Counted from the stretch's first letter, positions 1 to 9,841 are shown. The stretch is DNA of 64,000 nucleotides from an uncultured Caryophanales bacterium (GCA_945873815.1 CAMCEE010000001.1:170412-234411), one strand, 5' to 3'. Made by a program: numbers and translations. Notes: generated by a model not told the origin, from the letters alone.

Positions 1-1
1 A

Positions 2-619
2 TATGATGATTATCCTTTCCAATATTCTGGTGGTATGAGACAAAGAATTGTTATTGCAATTGCATTATCATGTGCACCAAAAATTTTGATTTGTGATGAA
101 CCTACAACTGCATTAGATGTTACGATTCAAGCACAAATTCTTAAATTAATTAAAAAATTGCAAAATGAATACAAGTTTACAACAATTTATATTACACATG
201 ATTTTGGAGTAGTTGCAAATGTTGCAGAAAGAGTTGCAGTCTTGTATGCTGGACAAGTTATCGAATATGGTCAAGTAGAAGAAATATTCTATGATCCACG
301 TCATCCATATACCTGGGCACTTCTTTCTTCACTTCCTCAATTATCGGTTATTGGAGAAGAATTATATTCGATTAAGGGTACTCCACCTTCTTTATATAAT
401 AAGATTAAAGGTGATGCATTTGCGCCTAGAAATCCTTATTGTATGAAAGTTGATTTAGTGGCAGAACCACCATATTTCAAGATTAGCGATACACATTATG
501 CTAAAACTTGGTTATGTGATCCACGTGCACCAAAGGTTGAAAAACCAAAGAATATACGTAATCTACATGAGCAACTAGAAAAGAGTATGTATAATTCTAA
601 AAATATGAATTTAAAGTAG
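2..619 (+). CDS. oppD: Oligopeptide ABC transporter ATP-binding protein, OppD-like (5' end outside window)
   Basis: This ATPase of an oligopeptide/dipeptide importer hydrolyses ATP at the cytoplasmic face to drive peptide uptake. The reading frame is open to the window edge, so only the last ~205 codons are present and the Walker A motif lies upstream. Visible are the ABC signature (YSGGMRQR, at the window start), Walker [13 protein letters not shown], the H-loop TIYITHDF and the C-terminal oligopeptide-transporter domain beginning [10 protein letters not shown]. The ATG at 35 falls inside the signature motif and is not the real start. The partner ATPase gene follows after 9 nt in the same operon. 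Permease and binding-protein genes are presumably upstream. Confidence 0.93.
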   Translation, partial: YDDYPFQYSGGMRQRIVIAIALSCAPKILICDEPTTALDVTIQAQILKLIKKLQNEYKFTTIYITHDFGVVANVAERVAVLYAGQVIEYGQVEEIFYDPRHPYTWALLSSLPQLSVIGEELYSIKGTPPSLYNKIKGDAFAPRNPYCMKVDLVAEPPYFKISDTHYAKTWLCDPRAPKVEKPKNIRNLHEQLEKSMYNSKNMNLK

Positions 620-628
620 GAGGCAAAT

Positions 629-1576
629 ATGACAGATAATAATGAAAAAGATGTAATTATTTCTCTTAGAAATGTCGATATTTCCTTCGGACGTGGTAAG
701 AAAGCATTTAAGGCAGTTTCTAATGCTTCATTTGATATATATCGAGGTGAGACATTTTCTTTAGTTGGTGAATCGGGTTCAGGTAAAACAACTATCGGAA
801 GAGCAATTATTAGAATCAATCAATGTTCAGCTGGTGAAATATTATTTAATGGACAAAGAATATCTGGTAAACTTTCTCATTCGCTTGAAAGAGAAGTTAT
901 ACGTAAGATTCAAATGGTTTTCCAAGATCCTGCTGCATCATTAAATGAAAGAGCAACTATTGAATATATTATTTCAGAAGGTCTATACAACTTCCATTTG
1001 TACGAAAATGAAAAAGATCGTATTGAAAAGATCGAAAAGATTATTCAAGAGGTAGGTCTTCTCCCTGAACATTTAACAAGATATCCACATGAATTTTCAG
1101 GTGGACAAAGACAACGTATCGGACTTGCTCGTGCAATTGTTATGGAACCGGAATTCATTATCGCGGATGAACCTATATCTGCGCTTGATGTTTCAATTCG
1201 TGCACAAGTTTTAAATCTTCTAAAGAAATTCCAAAAAGAAAAAGGATTAACATATTTATTTATCGCACACGATTTATCAATCGTAAGATTTATTTCAGAT
1301 CGTATTGCGGTTATTCATAAAGGAGATATAGTGGAGATTGCTCCTTCGGAAGAATTATTCAATCATCCACTTCATCCATATACAAAATCGTTAATGTCGG
1401 CAATTCCAGTTCCAGATCCACTTATTGAGAAGAATAAGGAATTATTTATTTACGATCAATCAATGCATGATTACTCGATTAATAAACCTCAATTAGTAGA
1501 TATTGGAAATGGTCACTTTGTGTTTGGAAATGAAGAAGAAATCGAAAAATATAAAATCGAAAGAGGAGAAAAATAA
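629..1576 (+). CDS. oppF: Oligopeptide ABC transporter ATP-binding protein, OppF-like
   Basis: Second ATPase of the peptide importer, pairing with the OppD-like subunit just upstream. All nucleotide-binding motifs are present: Walker [10 protein letters not shown] near residue 50, signature [14 protein letters not shown], Walker [14 protein letters not shown]-loop LFIAHDLS. The C-terminal segment [18 protein letters not shown] is typical of the Opp/Dpp/App subfamily. At 315 residues it has normal length. AGGAGG lies 8 nt upstream of the ATG. A terminator hairpin follows immediately, so this is the last gene of the operon. The exact substrate cannot be told from the ATPase. Confidence 0.94.
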   Translation: MTDNNEKDVIISLRNVDISFGRGKKAFKAVSNASFDIYRGETFSLVGESGSGKTTIGRAIIRINQCSAGEILFNGQRISGKLSHSLEREVIRKIQMVFQDPAASLNERATIEYIISEGLYNFHLYENEKDRIEKIEKIIQEVGLLPEHLTRYPHEFSGGQRQRIGLARAIVMEPEFIIADEPISALDVSIRAQVLNLLKKFQKEKGLTYLFIAHDLSIVRFISDRIAVIHKGDIVEIAPSEELFNHPLHPYTKSLMSAIPVPDPLIEKNKELFIYDQSMHDYSINKPQLVDIGNGHFVFGNEEEIEKYKIERGEK

Positions 1577-1578
1577 TT

Positions 1579-1604
1579 AAGTGCATTTGATTATGCACTT
1601 TTTT
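1579..1604 (+). terminator. Intrinsic terminator of the opp operon
   Basis: An 8-bp perfect stem (AAGTGCAT / ATGCACTT) with a 6-nt loop runs into a T tract, 3 nt after the oppF stop codon. Confidence 0.85.
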
Positions 1605-1611
1605 AAGATTT

Positions 1612-2901
1612 ATGAGAAATAAAAGATTTGAAAAAAAGAAAATAGATATTAGTAATAAGAATATTAAACTTCGGATAAGTATTTTTATTCTTGCTTTAAT
1701 TGTTGCTTTAGGGTCTTTTATTTTTGGAATCAATGCATGCGTCAATTCATCTTCTCCAAATAAAGGGTGGAATTTATATAACCTTAAAGATTATTATGAT
1801 TCAAGATATGAAGGTTATAATGAAAATGTGTATTTGAATTATTTCATAAACGATGGGAACAAAAGTGAAAATAAAAGGATTATTGATTTATTGTGTTTAT
1901 CTGCAAAAGAAGTTTATTCAATGATCGATTCTAATAAAAAACACTCATATGAAGTTAATGGGATTGGATATATTAATTCACATATAGGGGAAAATATCGA
2001 AATATGTGAAGAATTATACAAGATATTATCTGATGCTAAGGAAAAAACATATGAAGAGAATTCTTCTTATTCAATGTTCTCTGGTTTGATTCAAGATTAT
2101 TGGAAATATCTTATTCCTAATGTTTCAAATTCTTCTTATAGAGAACCTGGATATATAAAAGATTACGTCGATTTTTCAAAGGATTTATCAAATTTTAATT
2201 TAGATTTAAAAAAGGAAGAAGATAAATATTTTGCTAAATTTACCATTTCAGATGAATTAAAAGACTTTATTAATGAAAGCAATCTATATGATGTTTCAAT
2301 TCTTGATTTAAATACTCTTTTTTACAGTTATTATTTGGATGGAATTTATTCTCGTTTTAAGGATAATGGGTTAAATAAAGGGTATTTATATACTCATACT
2401 GGAGAGATTATCTTTATGAATGATTCATTCCTCGAATCAAATGGAATAAGATTATATGATTCTTTATCGTATGATCAACCATTTGTATGTGGACTTCTTG
2501 AGATGAATAATGCTTCATATGTCTCATCAATTAGATCGTTCCCAGTTTTTAGTGAATATGAAAAAGAATATTTCTTCACACAAATTCCTTCTAGTAATAA
2601 TTCTAGAAGTATGTTTTATGATTATAGAACTGGATATAGTCAAAATGTGATTAAGTCTTCCACTTTAGTTGATGAAGATATGTCTTCATCTTTAGTCGAT
2701 CTTACATTTAAGAATCTAAATGTTGTTAACAGTACAGATTATAATGCTTATAAGGGTCTTCCATCATCTATATGTGGATGTTTGATATTATCTTCAGAAA
2801 CAAATAAAATGTATTTACGAAATGCAAAAGATTATTTTAAAAAGGTTTATAATAATAAGGGAGAGTTGATCGATTACGAACTGATAATGATTTTAGATTA
2901 A
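1612..2901 (+). CDS. Hypothetical membrane-anchored or lipoprotein, 429 aa
   Basis: I do not recognise the family. The N-terminus is basic (residues 1-21), followed by one hydrophobic segment (about 22-40) ending in INAC. This could be a lipobox with Cys43 or a simple signal anchor. The remaining ~385 residues are polar, rich in Asn, Ser, Tyr and Asp, and probably extracytoplasmic. No Shine-Dalgarno precedes the ATG, which lies only 7 nt after the terminator T tract, so it may be expressed by read-through or from an unrecognised promoter. No conserved catalytic motif was seen. The ORF itself is convincing from length and codon use. Confidence 0.75.
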   Translation: MRNKRFEKKKIDISNKNIKLRISIFILALIVALGSFIFGINACVNSSSPNKGWNLYNLKDYYDSRYEGYNENVYLNYFINDGNKSENKRIIDLLCLSAKEVYSMIDSNKKHSYEVNGIGYINSHIGENIEICEELYKILSDAKEKTYEENSSYSMFSGLIQDYWKYLIPNVSNSSYREPGYIKDYVDFSKDLSNFNLDLKKEEDKYFAKFTISDELKDFINESNLYDVSILDLNTLFYSYYLDGIYSRFKDNGLNKGYLYTHTGEIIFMNDSFLESNGIRLYDSLSYDQPFVCGLLEMNNASYVSSIRSFPVFSEYEKEYFFTQIPSSNNSRSMFYDYRTGYSQNVIKSSTLVDEDMSSSLVDLTFKNLNVVNSTDYNAYKGLPSSICGCLILSSETNKMYLRNAKDYFKKVYNNKGELIDYELIMILD

Positions 2902-3014
2902 TTATTAGTATTATATATAGAGTCATTGTAGAACCATGAAATGATTGACTTATATTACAATGTTTATTGAAATGTATTTTATGATTCTTTATAATTTGGA
3001 GTAAGGGAGCGAAT

Positions 3015-4790
3015 ATGAAAAGAAAAATATTACTTATCATTCTATTATCATTGGAATTTATAATGTATTTTTTGTTCACTTTATGTAAGGTCAATGTTGG
3101 ACTTCAAAGTGTGCCTCCTTTTAATATTATTTATATTATTGCATTATGGTTTCTTGATGTTACTAATTCAATGATGAATGGATTGCACTTAAATAGTTTA
3201 TTTAATGCAATGCTTGGTAACGAACTTCCAAATTTTAACATTTTCTTATCGATAGTATTCTTTAATATCATTTTTATTATTCTTTACATCGTTATCGCTG
3301 ATGTCGTTACTCTTATCACGAATAATGTTAGAGATAAAAAGGTTAGGAAAATCGTTGCAAAATACGAATTATCTTCAAACGAATATGATAAGTTTAATTA
3401 CAAGCATTATATGTCTCGTTTTCCGCTAAAAAGGCCTTTATCTTTGATTATTCCTTTGTCTTTTTCTTTGCTATTTATCTTTACTAGATTTGATGCGACG
3501 ATTTGCAATGAACTAAATAGTGTTAATAAAGGTGGTTTGTCTGTTTCAAAAAATGTTATAGAACCATTATTTAATGAATTATTGAAGCCTATTGATTTTC
3601 ATGCATGGTTAATCGATGTTTATAAGGGATATATTGGAGGCATCGATACTGTTTTTCGTGGCTTTACTTGGATTGAATATGTATTTATCGTTATTGGTGT
3701 AATAGCATTATTATTTATTTGGTACGGATTCTTTACATTAATTCATTTGATTATTAGAAAGCCTTGCGCTAAATATAAGGCTAATAAGGATAGAATTAAT
3801 TATGTTCGTAAGATGGAATATATTGAATATAAACTAAAGAATAAATACAAAGATGAAACATCAATTAAATCTGATGAATTTATGCATATTGTTGAAAAAG
3901 AACAAAGAGAAGCTGCAAGAGAAATTGCAAGGTTTAAGAAAAATCCAGAGGATGAACAAAAAGAAGCTAGAGATAGTGAATTGAAGAAGAAAGCATATTA
4001 TGAAGAAATTGGCCAAGGAGTTACAGATTTAGGTGTATCTAATGAGAATCCAATAGATTTTGATACTCCTATTGTTGAAAGACAAGTAAAATACATTTCT
4101 GATGAAGAAGTAGATATTATCCTTGATGAAGAACCGGTTATTGAGATAGTTGAGGATGATAAAGAAGAAAGAAATATTGAATTTGGAAGAGAGAGTGTTT
4201 TCTTTGAAAGATATCAACCTGATGATTTTGAAATTAAAACAGTAGAGGAGTATTCAGGTTTATCATTTAGAAATGAAGTTCCTCCTAACGAAGAAAAAGA
4301 AGTAGAACCAATTATAACTGAAAATGATAATTTAGTTGAAAATGAAGATAAAGAAGAAAAAGTAACGATTAATGAAGAAGAGACTCCTATAGAGATAAAA
4401 GAAGATATTCCTTCTAAGGAAGAACATATAGAGGAAGTAATAAAGGAAGATGTTTCTTCTAATGTAGAAAATGTAGAAGAGGAAATAAAAGAAGAGGTTA
4501 CTCCTATTGAAGAAAGTGATTCTTCTAATACTCTAATAGAAGAAACAAACGATGTTTTGGAAATTAAGGAAGATGAAACTCTTTCTCTAGATAAAAATGA
4601 GGAAAAGGAAGAAGAAACGATAATAGAAGCAAATAATGAAGATATCGTTTCTGATACTAATGAAGAAAAACCGGTTAAGGTCGATCCTTTTGCAAAATGG
4701 AGAGGAAGAAGAAATGCTCCAGGATATGGCGCAAAAAGAGTTCCATCATTTAAGGAATTAAAAGAAAAATTAAAAGAAGATTTAAAGTAA
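3015..4790 (+). CDS. Hypothetical multi-pass membrane protein with long acidic tail, 591 aa
   Basis: Family not recognised. The N-terminal ~260 residues hold about five hydrophobic helices (near residues 4-24, 34-50, 74-100, 142-158 and 220-250). A charged, probably coiled-coil cytoplasmic stretch follows (about 255-345). Next comes a very acidic, low-complexity region of repeated Glu/Lys/Ile/Val runs (about 345-555). The protein ends with a basic tail (DPFAKWRGRRNAPGYG and a Lys-rich helix). GGGAG lies upstream of the ATG. The acidic linker plus basic end suggests a scaffold or a nucleic-acid or ribosome contact, but this is speculation. Confidence 0.75.
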   Translation: MKRKILLIILLSLEFIMYFLFTLCKVNVGLQSVPPFNIIYIIALWFLDVTNSMMNGLHLNSLFNAMLGNELPNFNIFLSIVFFNIIFIILYIVIADVVTLITNNVRDKKVRKIVAKYELSSNEYDKFNYKHYMSRFPLKRPLSLIIPLSFSLLFIFTRFDATICNELNSVNKGGLSVSKNVIEPLFNELLKPIDFHAWLIDVYKGYIGGIDTVFRGFTWIEYVFIVIGVIALLFIWYGFFTLIHLIIRKPCAKYKANKDRINYVRKMEYIEYKLKNKYKDETSIKSDEFMHIVEKEQREAAREIARFKKNPEDEQKEARDSELKKKAYYEEIGQGVTDLGVSNENPIDFDTPIVERQVKYISDEEVDIILDEEPVIEIVEDDKEERNIEFGRESVFFERYQPDDFEIKTVEEYSGLSFRNEVPPNEEKEVEPIITENDNLVENEDKEEKVTINEEETPIEIKEDIPSKEEHIEEVIKEDVSSNVENVEEEIKEEVTPIEESDSSNTLIEETNDVLEIKEDETLSLDKNEEKEEETIIEANNEDIVSDTNEEKPVKVDPFAKWRGRRNAPGYGAKRVPSFKELKEKLKEDLK

Positions 4791-4809
4791 AACGCATCTA
4801 TTTGATGCG
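4785..4809 (-). terminator. Intrinsic terminator for the minus-strand gerQ-like gene
   Basis: A 6-bp stem (CGCATC / GATGCG) with a 5-nt loop. On the minus strand it runs into TTTTACTTT, a usable T tract. It lies 17 nt after the end of the gerQ-like gene and also just after the convergent plus-strand gene. Confidence 0.55.
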
Positions 4810-4826
4810 CCTAACTTAATCTTCTT

Positions 4827-5225
4827 TTATTTTATATCGTCAAACTCAATGAAGTGGATATAAACAGATAGAATCATTATATGCTTTTTGAGCTTTTTTT
4901 CGTTAAGAACAATATAGTCTTCACCCGTTTCTATTAGAGTTCCTTCAAATACTCTATCGTGCCAGTCTGCAGCATCTGTGAATGAGCAATAAACCGCAAC
5001 ATGAACTCCTTTATATTTACCTAAAATTTTAGTGAAGTATGCCTGATCGTCTTGACTATTAGAATCCTCTTCTCGGCTCATTTGAGGCCTAGGTGGTATA
5101 GAATTAGGGTCCATATAGTTTTGAACGTGATTTGGACCCATATTTGGATAAGGCGGTTTCATCCCATTATCCATATTGTTAGGATATGGAACTCCATAAT
5201 AATTTGGTGGCTGAACATTTTCCAT
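4827..5225 (-). CDS. gerQ: GerQ-like spore coat protein
   Basis: The C-terminal ~75 residues (about 60-132, from YFTKILGKYKGVHVAVYCSF to YIHFIEFDD) match the pattern of GerQ (YwdL), a spore-coat protein cross-linked by transglutaminase and needed for germination in Bacillus. Shared traits are the opening of the folded domain after a Pro/Asn/Met/Tyr-rich leader, a VFEGTLIETGEDYIVL segment and an acidic end. The N-terminal ~50 residues are Pro/Asn rich with PYPN-like repeats, as in coat proteins. AAAGGAG precedes the ATG. The gene stands alone on the minus strand. Assignment is by remembered family pattern and needs a profile search. Confidence 0.7.
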   Translation of the reverse strand: MENVQPPNYYGVPYPNNMDNGMKPPYPNMGPNHVQNYMDPNSIPPRPQMSREEDSNSQDDQAYFTKILGKYKGVHVAVYCSFTDAADWHDRVFEGTLIETGEDYIVLNEKKLKKHIMILSVYIHFIEFDDIK

Positions 5226-5366
5226 TAGCGTATTCTCCTTTATTTATATTTATGTAGGATGAATGTAAATAATGAATACATATGAAAAAGATGACTTGTA
5301 TCATATATCGGATTGTTTTGAAGGATTGTTTTTTGATAAACTATTATTGTTAAATAGGAGAGTGGA

Positions 5367-5972
5367 ATGAATAATTGTTATATTGTTGGAGCATGTAAGG
5401 ATAGTCAAAAAGAATTTACCTATGATGAAAGTGATTTTATCATTGGTGTTGATGGAGGAACATCATTCTTAAAAGAAAAAAATTATCGTATAGATTTAGT
5501 TCTTGGAGATTTTGATTCATTAGGATATGTACCTAATTATGAAAATATCATTGTTTTGAACAAGGAAAAAGATGATACAGATATGCATGTAGCTCTTAAA
5601 GAAGGAATGAAGAGAAATTATAAATCCTTTGTTATTTTTGGATGCCTTGAAGGTCGATTAGATCACTCTATTGCAACAATACAAAACGCTTATAGATATG
5701 CTAAAGAAGGAATCGACATTAAGATTTATGCCAATAATCAAGTTCTTACATTTTTATTAAATAGTAAATTGGAATTAGAAGGAGAAGGATATATATCAAT
5801 CTTTGCTTTAGAGGAAGCTAAAGGAGTTACTCTAGAAAACCTTAAATATGAATTAAAAAATTATACATTGACTCCATTTTTTCCTATCGGTGTATCAAAT
5901 GAGTTTATAAACAAAAAAGCAACCATCGAAGTTAAGGATGGCTGCTTAGTAATTATTTATCAGATTAATTAG
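5367..5972 (+). CDS. thiN: Thiamine pyrophosphokinase
   Basis: Transfers pyrophosphate from ATP (giving AMP) to thiamine, making the cofactor TPP in the cytoplasm. The 201-residue length fits the family. Visible motifs are IGVDGGTSFL, LGDFDS, the substrate loop KEKDDTDMHVAL and GRLDHS. AGGAGAG lies upstream of the ATG. It converges with thiT and the two stop codons overlap by 4 nt. The pair thus makes a salvage route: ThiT imports thiamine, ThiN activates it. No riboswitch was seen in front of this gene. Confidence 0.93.
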   Translation: MNNCYIVGACKDSQKEFTYDESDFIIGVDGGTSFLKEKNYRIDLVLGDFDSLGYVPNYENIIVLNKEKDDTDMHVALKEGMKRNYKSFVIFGCLEGRLDHSIATIQNAYRYAKEGIDIKIYANNQVLTFLLNSKLELEGEGYISIFALEEAKGVTLENLKYELKNYTLTPFFPIGVSNEFINKKATIEVKDGCLVIIYQIN

Positions 5973-6526
5973 ATACGGAATGATACAGGAAATCTTGCAT
6001 CGAGCATTTTGAATGGTTCATATAATAATGAGAATAAAACCATACATAGTAAGCAAGAAGGACCTACGTAAGCGATATTATAGATGAAAGATCCCTCAAA
6101 TGGAGTTTCCCATAATACCATACCAGAAATAACATGGAATGCTAGTCTTAATGTGCATGCTGCAAGAATTGAAAGGCAGATGTAGACATATGGCATAACT
6201 TTGGATTCTGACTTGAAAATAAGTTTATAGAATAGACTTACGATGCATAATGAACCATATGCAAATAAATAATCTAGTGGGAAACAAGCCCAACCATATC
6301 CGTCATATGCGCATGCTACTACTCCGTATATGACTCCTGAAGCAATGAATCCTTTTAATATACCATGACGGTAGCAAATGAAAAATAATGGAATCATTGC
6401 AAAACCAATTGATCCTCCGTTTTGTCCAATTTTTATTTCGCAAAATAGGCCAAGGACGATTGCAATTGCTGTTAGCATTGCGATTTCACAGAGATCGCGA
6501 ACTGAAAACAAATTGTGTTTTTTCAT
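5969..6526 (-). CDS. thiT: ECF transporter S-component for thiamine, ThiT
   Basis: Membrane substrate-binding subunit for thiamine. About six hydrophobic helices fill its 185 residues. The segment GGSIGFAMIPLFFICYRHG, followed by KGFIASGVIYGVV, matches the ThiT/YuaJ pattern (loop with S/G-rich L1 and the helix after it), and a Trp/Tyr-rich stretch AYDGYGWACFPLDYLFAYG would form part of the binding pocket. The TPP riboswitch upstream supports the substrate. It has no local energising genes, so it presumably uses the shared EcfA1A2T module at 44.7-47.3 kb. Confidence 0.92.
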   Translation of the reverse strand: MKKHNLFSVRDLCEIAMLTAIAIVLGLFCEIKIGQNGGSIGFAMIPLFFICYRHGILKGFIASGVIYGVVACAYDGYGWACFPLDYLFAYGSLCIVSLFYKLIFKSESKVMPYVYICLSILAACTLRLAFHVISGMVLWETPFEGSFIYNIAYVGPSCLLCMVLFSLLYEPFKMLDARFPVSFRI

Positions 6527-6574
6527 AAAAAAATCCTTTCCGCCTAGATACGCTAAAAAGGAAAAAAATCATAT

Positions 6575-6662
6575 AATCCTTACGCTAGCATTACCTAGAT
6601 CAAGTTTGGTCGATTCTAGTATCAAGAATCCTCTCAGCCCATTTCTTGAGCTCCCAAGAATT
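6575..6662 (-). promoter_or_regulatory. TPP riboswitch (THI element) controlling thiT
   Basis: On the minus strand the leader contains the conserved TPP-aptamer core. GGGAGCTC is followed by the invariant GGGCTGAGAGG, then, after a variable stem, CCAAACTTGATCTAGGTAAT and GCTAGCGTAAGGA. These match the THI box order P2-P3 (CTGAGA) and P4-P5 (ACC..GAACCTGATCTGGNTAAT). Between aptamer and ATG a segment with CCTTT pairs with the GAAAGG Shine-Dalgarno region, so TPP probably represses by sequestering the RBS or by forming a terminator-like hairpin before seven Ts. Confidence 0.93.
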
Positions 6663-6708
6663 ATTATAATCATTTTAAGAAATAATGCTATAAAAAAATG
6701 ATATTTTA

Positions 6709-6736
6709 TAAAAAAAGAGCTGTTCTTCAACAGCTC
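6709..6736 (-). terminator. Intrinsic terminator of the pot operon
   Basis: On the minus strand GAGCTGTT and AACAGCTC form an 8-bp stem with a 4-nt loop, followed by seven Ts. It lies 15 nt after the potD stop. Confidence 0.88.
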
Positions 6737-6750
6737 AGATTATATTAGAA

Positions 6751-8121
6751 TTATACTTTAAAATCTCCCCACATTGCGTGTAATTTTTCGTTTCCTTCTT
6801 CACCGAAATCTTTCATGATTGCACATCTTGTAATGACATCAAGAGAAGGATATTGTGCATCAAATTGTCTACCTCTTTCTTCTGTTGGAATTAAGATTTT
6901 AGCTTCAACTCCATCATCTAATGTTCCTTCGAAGAAATATGATAAGTCGACTTCATCGCAGTCTTCTATAGTATAATCATTTGTTCCATCTTCATTAGCA
7001 TATGCATCAAGAGAATACCATTCGTTACATAAATCCCAAATAGCTTGACCAGCGATAGGTGATGTGTAACCAGTATAATCCATATTTAATGCTGCAACTT
7101 CTGGAAGGGCTAAGTAATCTAGGAATGCTTTTGATGCTTCAACATTTGCGCCTTTTGGCATACACCAACCATCGAACCATACGTTTGAACCTTCTTCTGG
7201 AACTGAATATGCTAAGTATTTTTCATCGTTTTCTGCTTCATCCATTGAGAATACAGAGTCTCCTGACCAAGCAAGGTTGACATGGATGCTACCAAGAACC
7301 ATATCATTTTTACCTTCATCGACTTCGAGAATGACATTATCTTTTAATTCTTTTAATGCTTCTTCTGCTTTTCTTAATGTTTCGTCATCGTGTCTATTGA
7401 AGATTTCTGATAATGAATTGTTATATGCTTCTGCAGTAATTGTTCCTACTTTGTATTGATTCTTTAAAGAATCTAGTTCTTCTTTATAAACGTGCATTAC
7501 TGCAGTGAAATATGTATCACGAACTGAATCTTTAATTGTGATTTTCTTTTTTAATTCTGTTCCTGGATTCCATTGGAATTCCCAAGTAGATACTTGTTCT
7601 TTTGAAACAACTTCTGGATTGTATGTATAACCCATTGTTCCCCAGAAATAAGGAACACCATAATTTGATAACTTATTCTTATCAAATAATGTTTTAATGT
7701 ATGGAGAAGTATATGTGTTTACATTATCTAAACCAGTTGTATATTTTTTATTTGTTTCATCATAACCGAATGGTTCTAATAATTCTTCACGTTGCATTCT
7801 TTGAATCATATAATCGGAAGGGCAGCATAAGTCTGCTTTGACGGTTTTACGTTTAATTTTTGTATACATTTCTTCACATGTAGAGAATGTTTTATAGTTT
7901 ACTTTAATTGTTTTTCCTGTATCTTCAAGATACTTTTTTTCGAAAGATTCAATTATAGAATCATCTACTTTTGCTCCATTATCATCTGTTCCATTATAGA
8001 TATAGTCTTCCCAGTTATAAACGGTGATTTCTACATCAGCGGAAGTATTTCCTCCACATGCTGTGAGAGCACCTATTGATAAAATTGATGTGAATGCTAG
8101 TAATAATTGTTTCTTTTTCAT
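6751..8121 (-). CDS. potD: Spermidine/putrescine-binding lipoprotein PotD
   Basis: Extracellular solute-binding lipoprotein that captures polyamines for the PotABC importer. A signal peptide ends in the lipobox LTAC (Cys22). The mature protein begins VEITVYNWEDYIYNG, the typical PotD/PotF start, and SIHVNLAWSGDSVFSMDEA and WFDGWCMPKGA correspond to the ligand-lobe segments. At 456 residues it is longer than the usual ~350. Extra sequence is visible around residues 180-260 and 370-410. It is the last gene of the minus-strand operon, 17 nt after potC. Confidence 0.93.
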   Translation of the reverse strand: MKKKQLLLAFTSILSIGALTACGGNTSADVEITVYNWEDYIYNGTDDNGAKVDDSIIESFEKKYLEDTGKTIKVNYKTFSTCEEMYTKIKRKTVKADLCCPSDYMIQRMQREELLEPFGYDETNKKYTTGLDNVNTYTSPYIKTLFDKNKLSNYGVPYFWGTMGYTYNPEVVSKEQVSTWEFQWNPGTELKKKITIKDSVRDTYFTAVMHVYKEELDSLKNQYKVGTITAEAYNNSLSEIFNRHDDETLRKAEEALKELKDNVILEVDEGKNDMVLGSIHVNLAWSGDSVFSMDEAENDEKYLAYSVPEEGSNVWFDGWCMPKGANVEASKAFLDYLALPEVAALNMDYTGYTSPIAGQAIWDLCNEWYSLDAYANEDGTNDYTIEDCDEVDLSYFFEGTLDDGVEAKILIPTEERGRQFDAQYPSLDVITRCAIMKDFGEEGNEKLHAMWGDFKV

Positions 8122-8138
8122 TTGTAATTCTCCTTTTC

Positions 8139-9020
8139 TTATGCTTTTTTGCCTTTTCTAATATTAAATATAGAATAAGCTATCATTAATACTACAATTA
8201 ATCCAAATATAATTGCAGTAAATGACCTTAATTGAATTGGAAGAGTTGCCTTTGACAATAATCCGTTAACGTAAGTGGATATTGTATGGAAATCTTCTCC
8301 AGTTGAAGGCTTGGTGAATGATGTAATGACGTAATCATCTAGTGATAATGTCATTGAAATCATAAATCCTGATAAGATACCTGGAACGATATCAGGAATC
8401 ATAACCTTAAATAATGCTCCAGCTCTAGTAGCTCCTAAATCCATGGCTGCTTCATATAAAGATGGATCCATTTGCTCTAGTTTTGGTTGTACGTTGATAA
8501 CAACGAAAGGTAGAGTTAATACCATATGTCCGATGATTAATGAGAAAATCGATGTTCGTAAGCCTAAGAAGGCAAATAGAATAACAAGTGATAATGCCAT
8601 AACGATTTCTGCATTAACGATTGGAATTTGAGTTGCAAGATTGAATGCTGCTTTGATTTTTTTAGATAAGAAATGCATTCCTATTGCTCCACAAGTACCA
8701 AGAAGAGTTGATAGAAGTGAAGATACAAGGGCAATCCATAATGTATTCCAAGCTGCAGTCCAAATCTTGATTGAATCAGGGTATTTTGTTGAGAATAAAC
8801 GGATGTAAGATGCAATAGAGAATCCGTTCCATTGACCGATGATCTTCGATTCAGTAAATGAGAAGAGAATGAGATACATTATTGGGAGATACATGATTAA
8901 TAACATGATCCAAACAAATGTTAATCCTGTAATTTTTTTGCTTTTTGCTAATCGTTCTTTTCTTTTTAAGAGGCTATTAACTTTTTCTTCTGTTAATGTG
9001 TTTTTTTCATTTGATTTCAT
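8139..9020 (-). CDS. potC: Spermidine/putrescine ABC transporter permease PotC
   Basis: Inner permease subunit with six hydrophobic helices and the cytoplasmic EAA loop EAAMDLGATRAGALFKV, which docks on PotA. I place the start at the ATG at 9020, directly after the potB stop (TAATATG) with GAAAGGGG 9 nt upstream. The earlier in-frame ATG at 9059 would overlap potB by 38 nt and lacks this ribosome site. From 9020 the protein is 293 residues, with a Lys/Glu-rich cytoplasmic N-terminus. Confidence 0.93.
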   Translation of the reverse strand: MKSNEKNTLTEEKVNSLLKRKERLAKSKKITGLTFVWIMLLIMYLPIMYLILFSFTESKIIGQWNGFSIASYIRLFSTKYPDSIKIWTAAWNTLWIALVSSLLSTLLGTCGAIGMHFLSKKIKAAFNLATQIPIVNAEIVMALSLVILFAFLGLRTSIFSLIIGHMVLTLPFVVINVQPKLEQMDPSLYEAAMDLGATRAGALFKVMIPDIVPGILSGFMISMTLSLDDYVITSFTKPSTGEDFHTISTYVNGLLSKATLPIQLRSFTAIIFGLIVVLMIAYSIFNIRKGKKA

Positions 9021-9021
9021 A

Positions 9022-9840
9022 TTAACGAGCCCCTTTCTTTTCAGAGAATATATTTTCAATAATTACTGATGCTCCAATAAGGATTAGCATAATAATTGCA
9101 TAGACTGAACCAACGTTTAATTGATCTAACATAAATTTTGATTCGATTTGCTTACCGATAAGTTGGATTGTTCTATTTGATAATGCATCGGTAATAACAT
9201 AACTTGACATAGTTGGCATAAAAGTCATAGTTGAAGCAGAAACAATGCCAGGGATAGTCATAGGAACAATTGTTTTAAAGAAAACATGGACTGGATTTGC
9301 TCCTAAATCAGCTGCAGCTTCTATTTGACTTTTATCGAGTTTCAACATCGTATTGTATAAAGGTAATATTGTAAATGGTAAGTAATTGTAAACCATACCA
9401 ATAATTGAACATATCCATGGATACATTTTTGAATCTAAACCGATGAATTCAAGTATTTGCTTAGTTGCGATTGTTCTAATGACAAAGTTAATCCACATCG
9501 GTAATAGAAATAAGTATACTAATACTTTGTTTTTATTGAATTTTGAATTTGCAAGAATATAAGCGATAGGATAAGCAATAATGATACAGATTACTGTAGT
9601 TAATGCTGCCACTCCTAGTGAAGTACCGATGACTTTAAGAGTAGAAGATGCTTGACCATTAACGAATAAACTTTTAAAGTTATCTAACGTGAAATTTCCT
9701 TCCTTATTTGTGAATGCATAGAAGAAAATAAGTAAGATAGGGAAGATGATGAATAATACGAGGAATACGCCGTAAGGAATAGAAAATATCTTACGAGGCT
9801 CCTTGACGTGATTGCTACGTCTACTTGCAATGCTTGTCAT
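9022..9840 (-). CDS. potB: Spermidine/putrescine ABC transporter permease PotB
   Basis: Second permease subunit, about six helices, with EAA loop EAAADLGANPVHVFFKT. The start at 9840 again directly follows the preceding stop (TAATATG) with AGGTGG upstream, the same junction design as potB-potC. An in-frame ATG at 9867 with AAGAAGG upstream is possible and would add nine residues overlapping potA. With PotC it forms the membrane channel for polyamine import. Confidence 0.92.
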   Translation of the reverse strand: MTSIASRRSNHVKEPRKIFSIPYGVFLVLFIIFPILLIFFYAFTNKEGNFTLDNFKSLFVNGQASSTLKVIGTSLGVAALTTVICIIIAYPIAYILANSKFNKNKVLVYLFLLPMWINFVIRTIATKQILEFIGLDSKMYPWICSIIGMVYNYLPFTILPLYNTMLKLDKSQIEAAADLGANPVHVFFKTIVPMTIPGIVSASTMTFMPTMSSYVITDALSNRTIQLIGKQIESKFMLDQLNVGSVYAIIMLILIGASVIIENIFSEKKGAR

Positions 9841-9841
9841 A

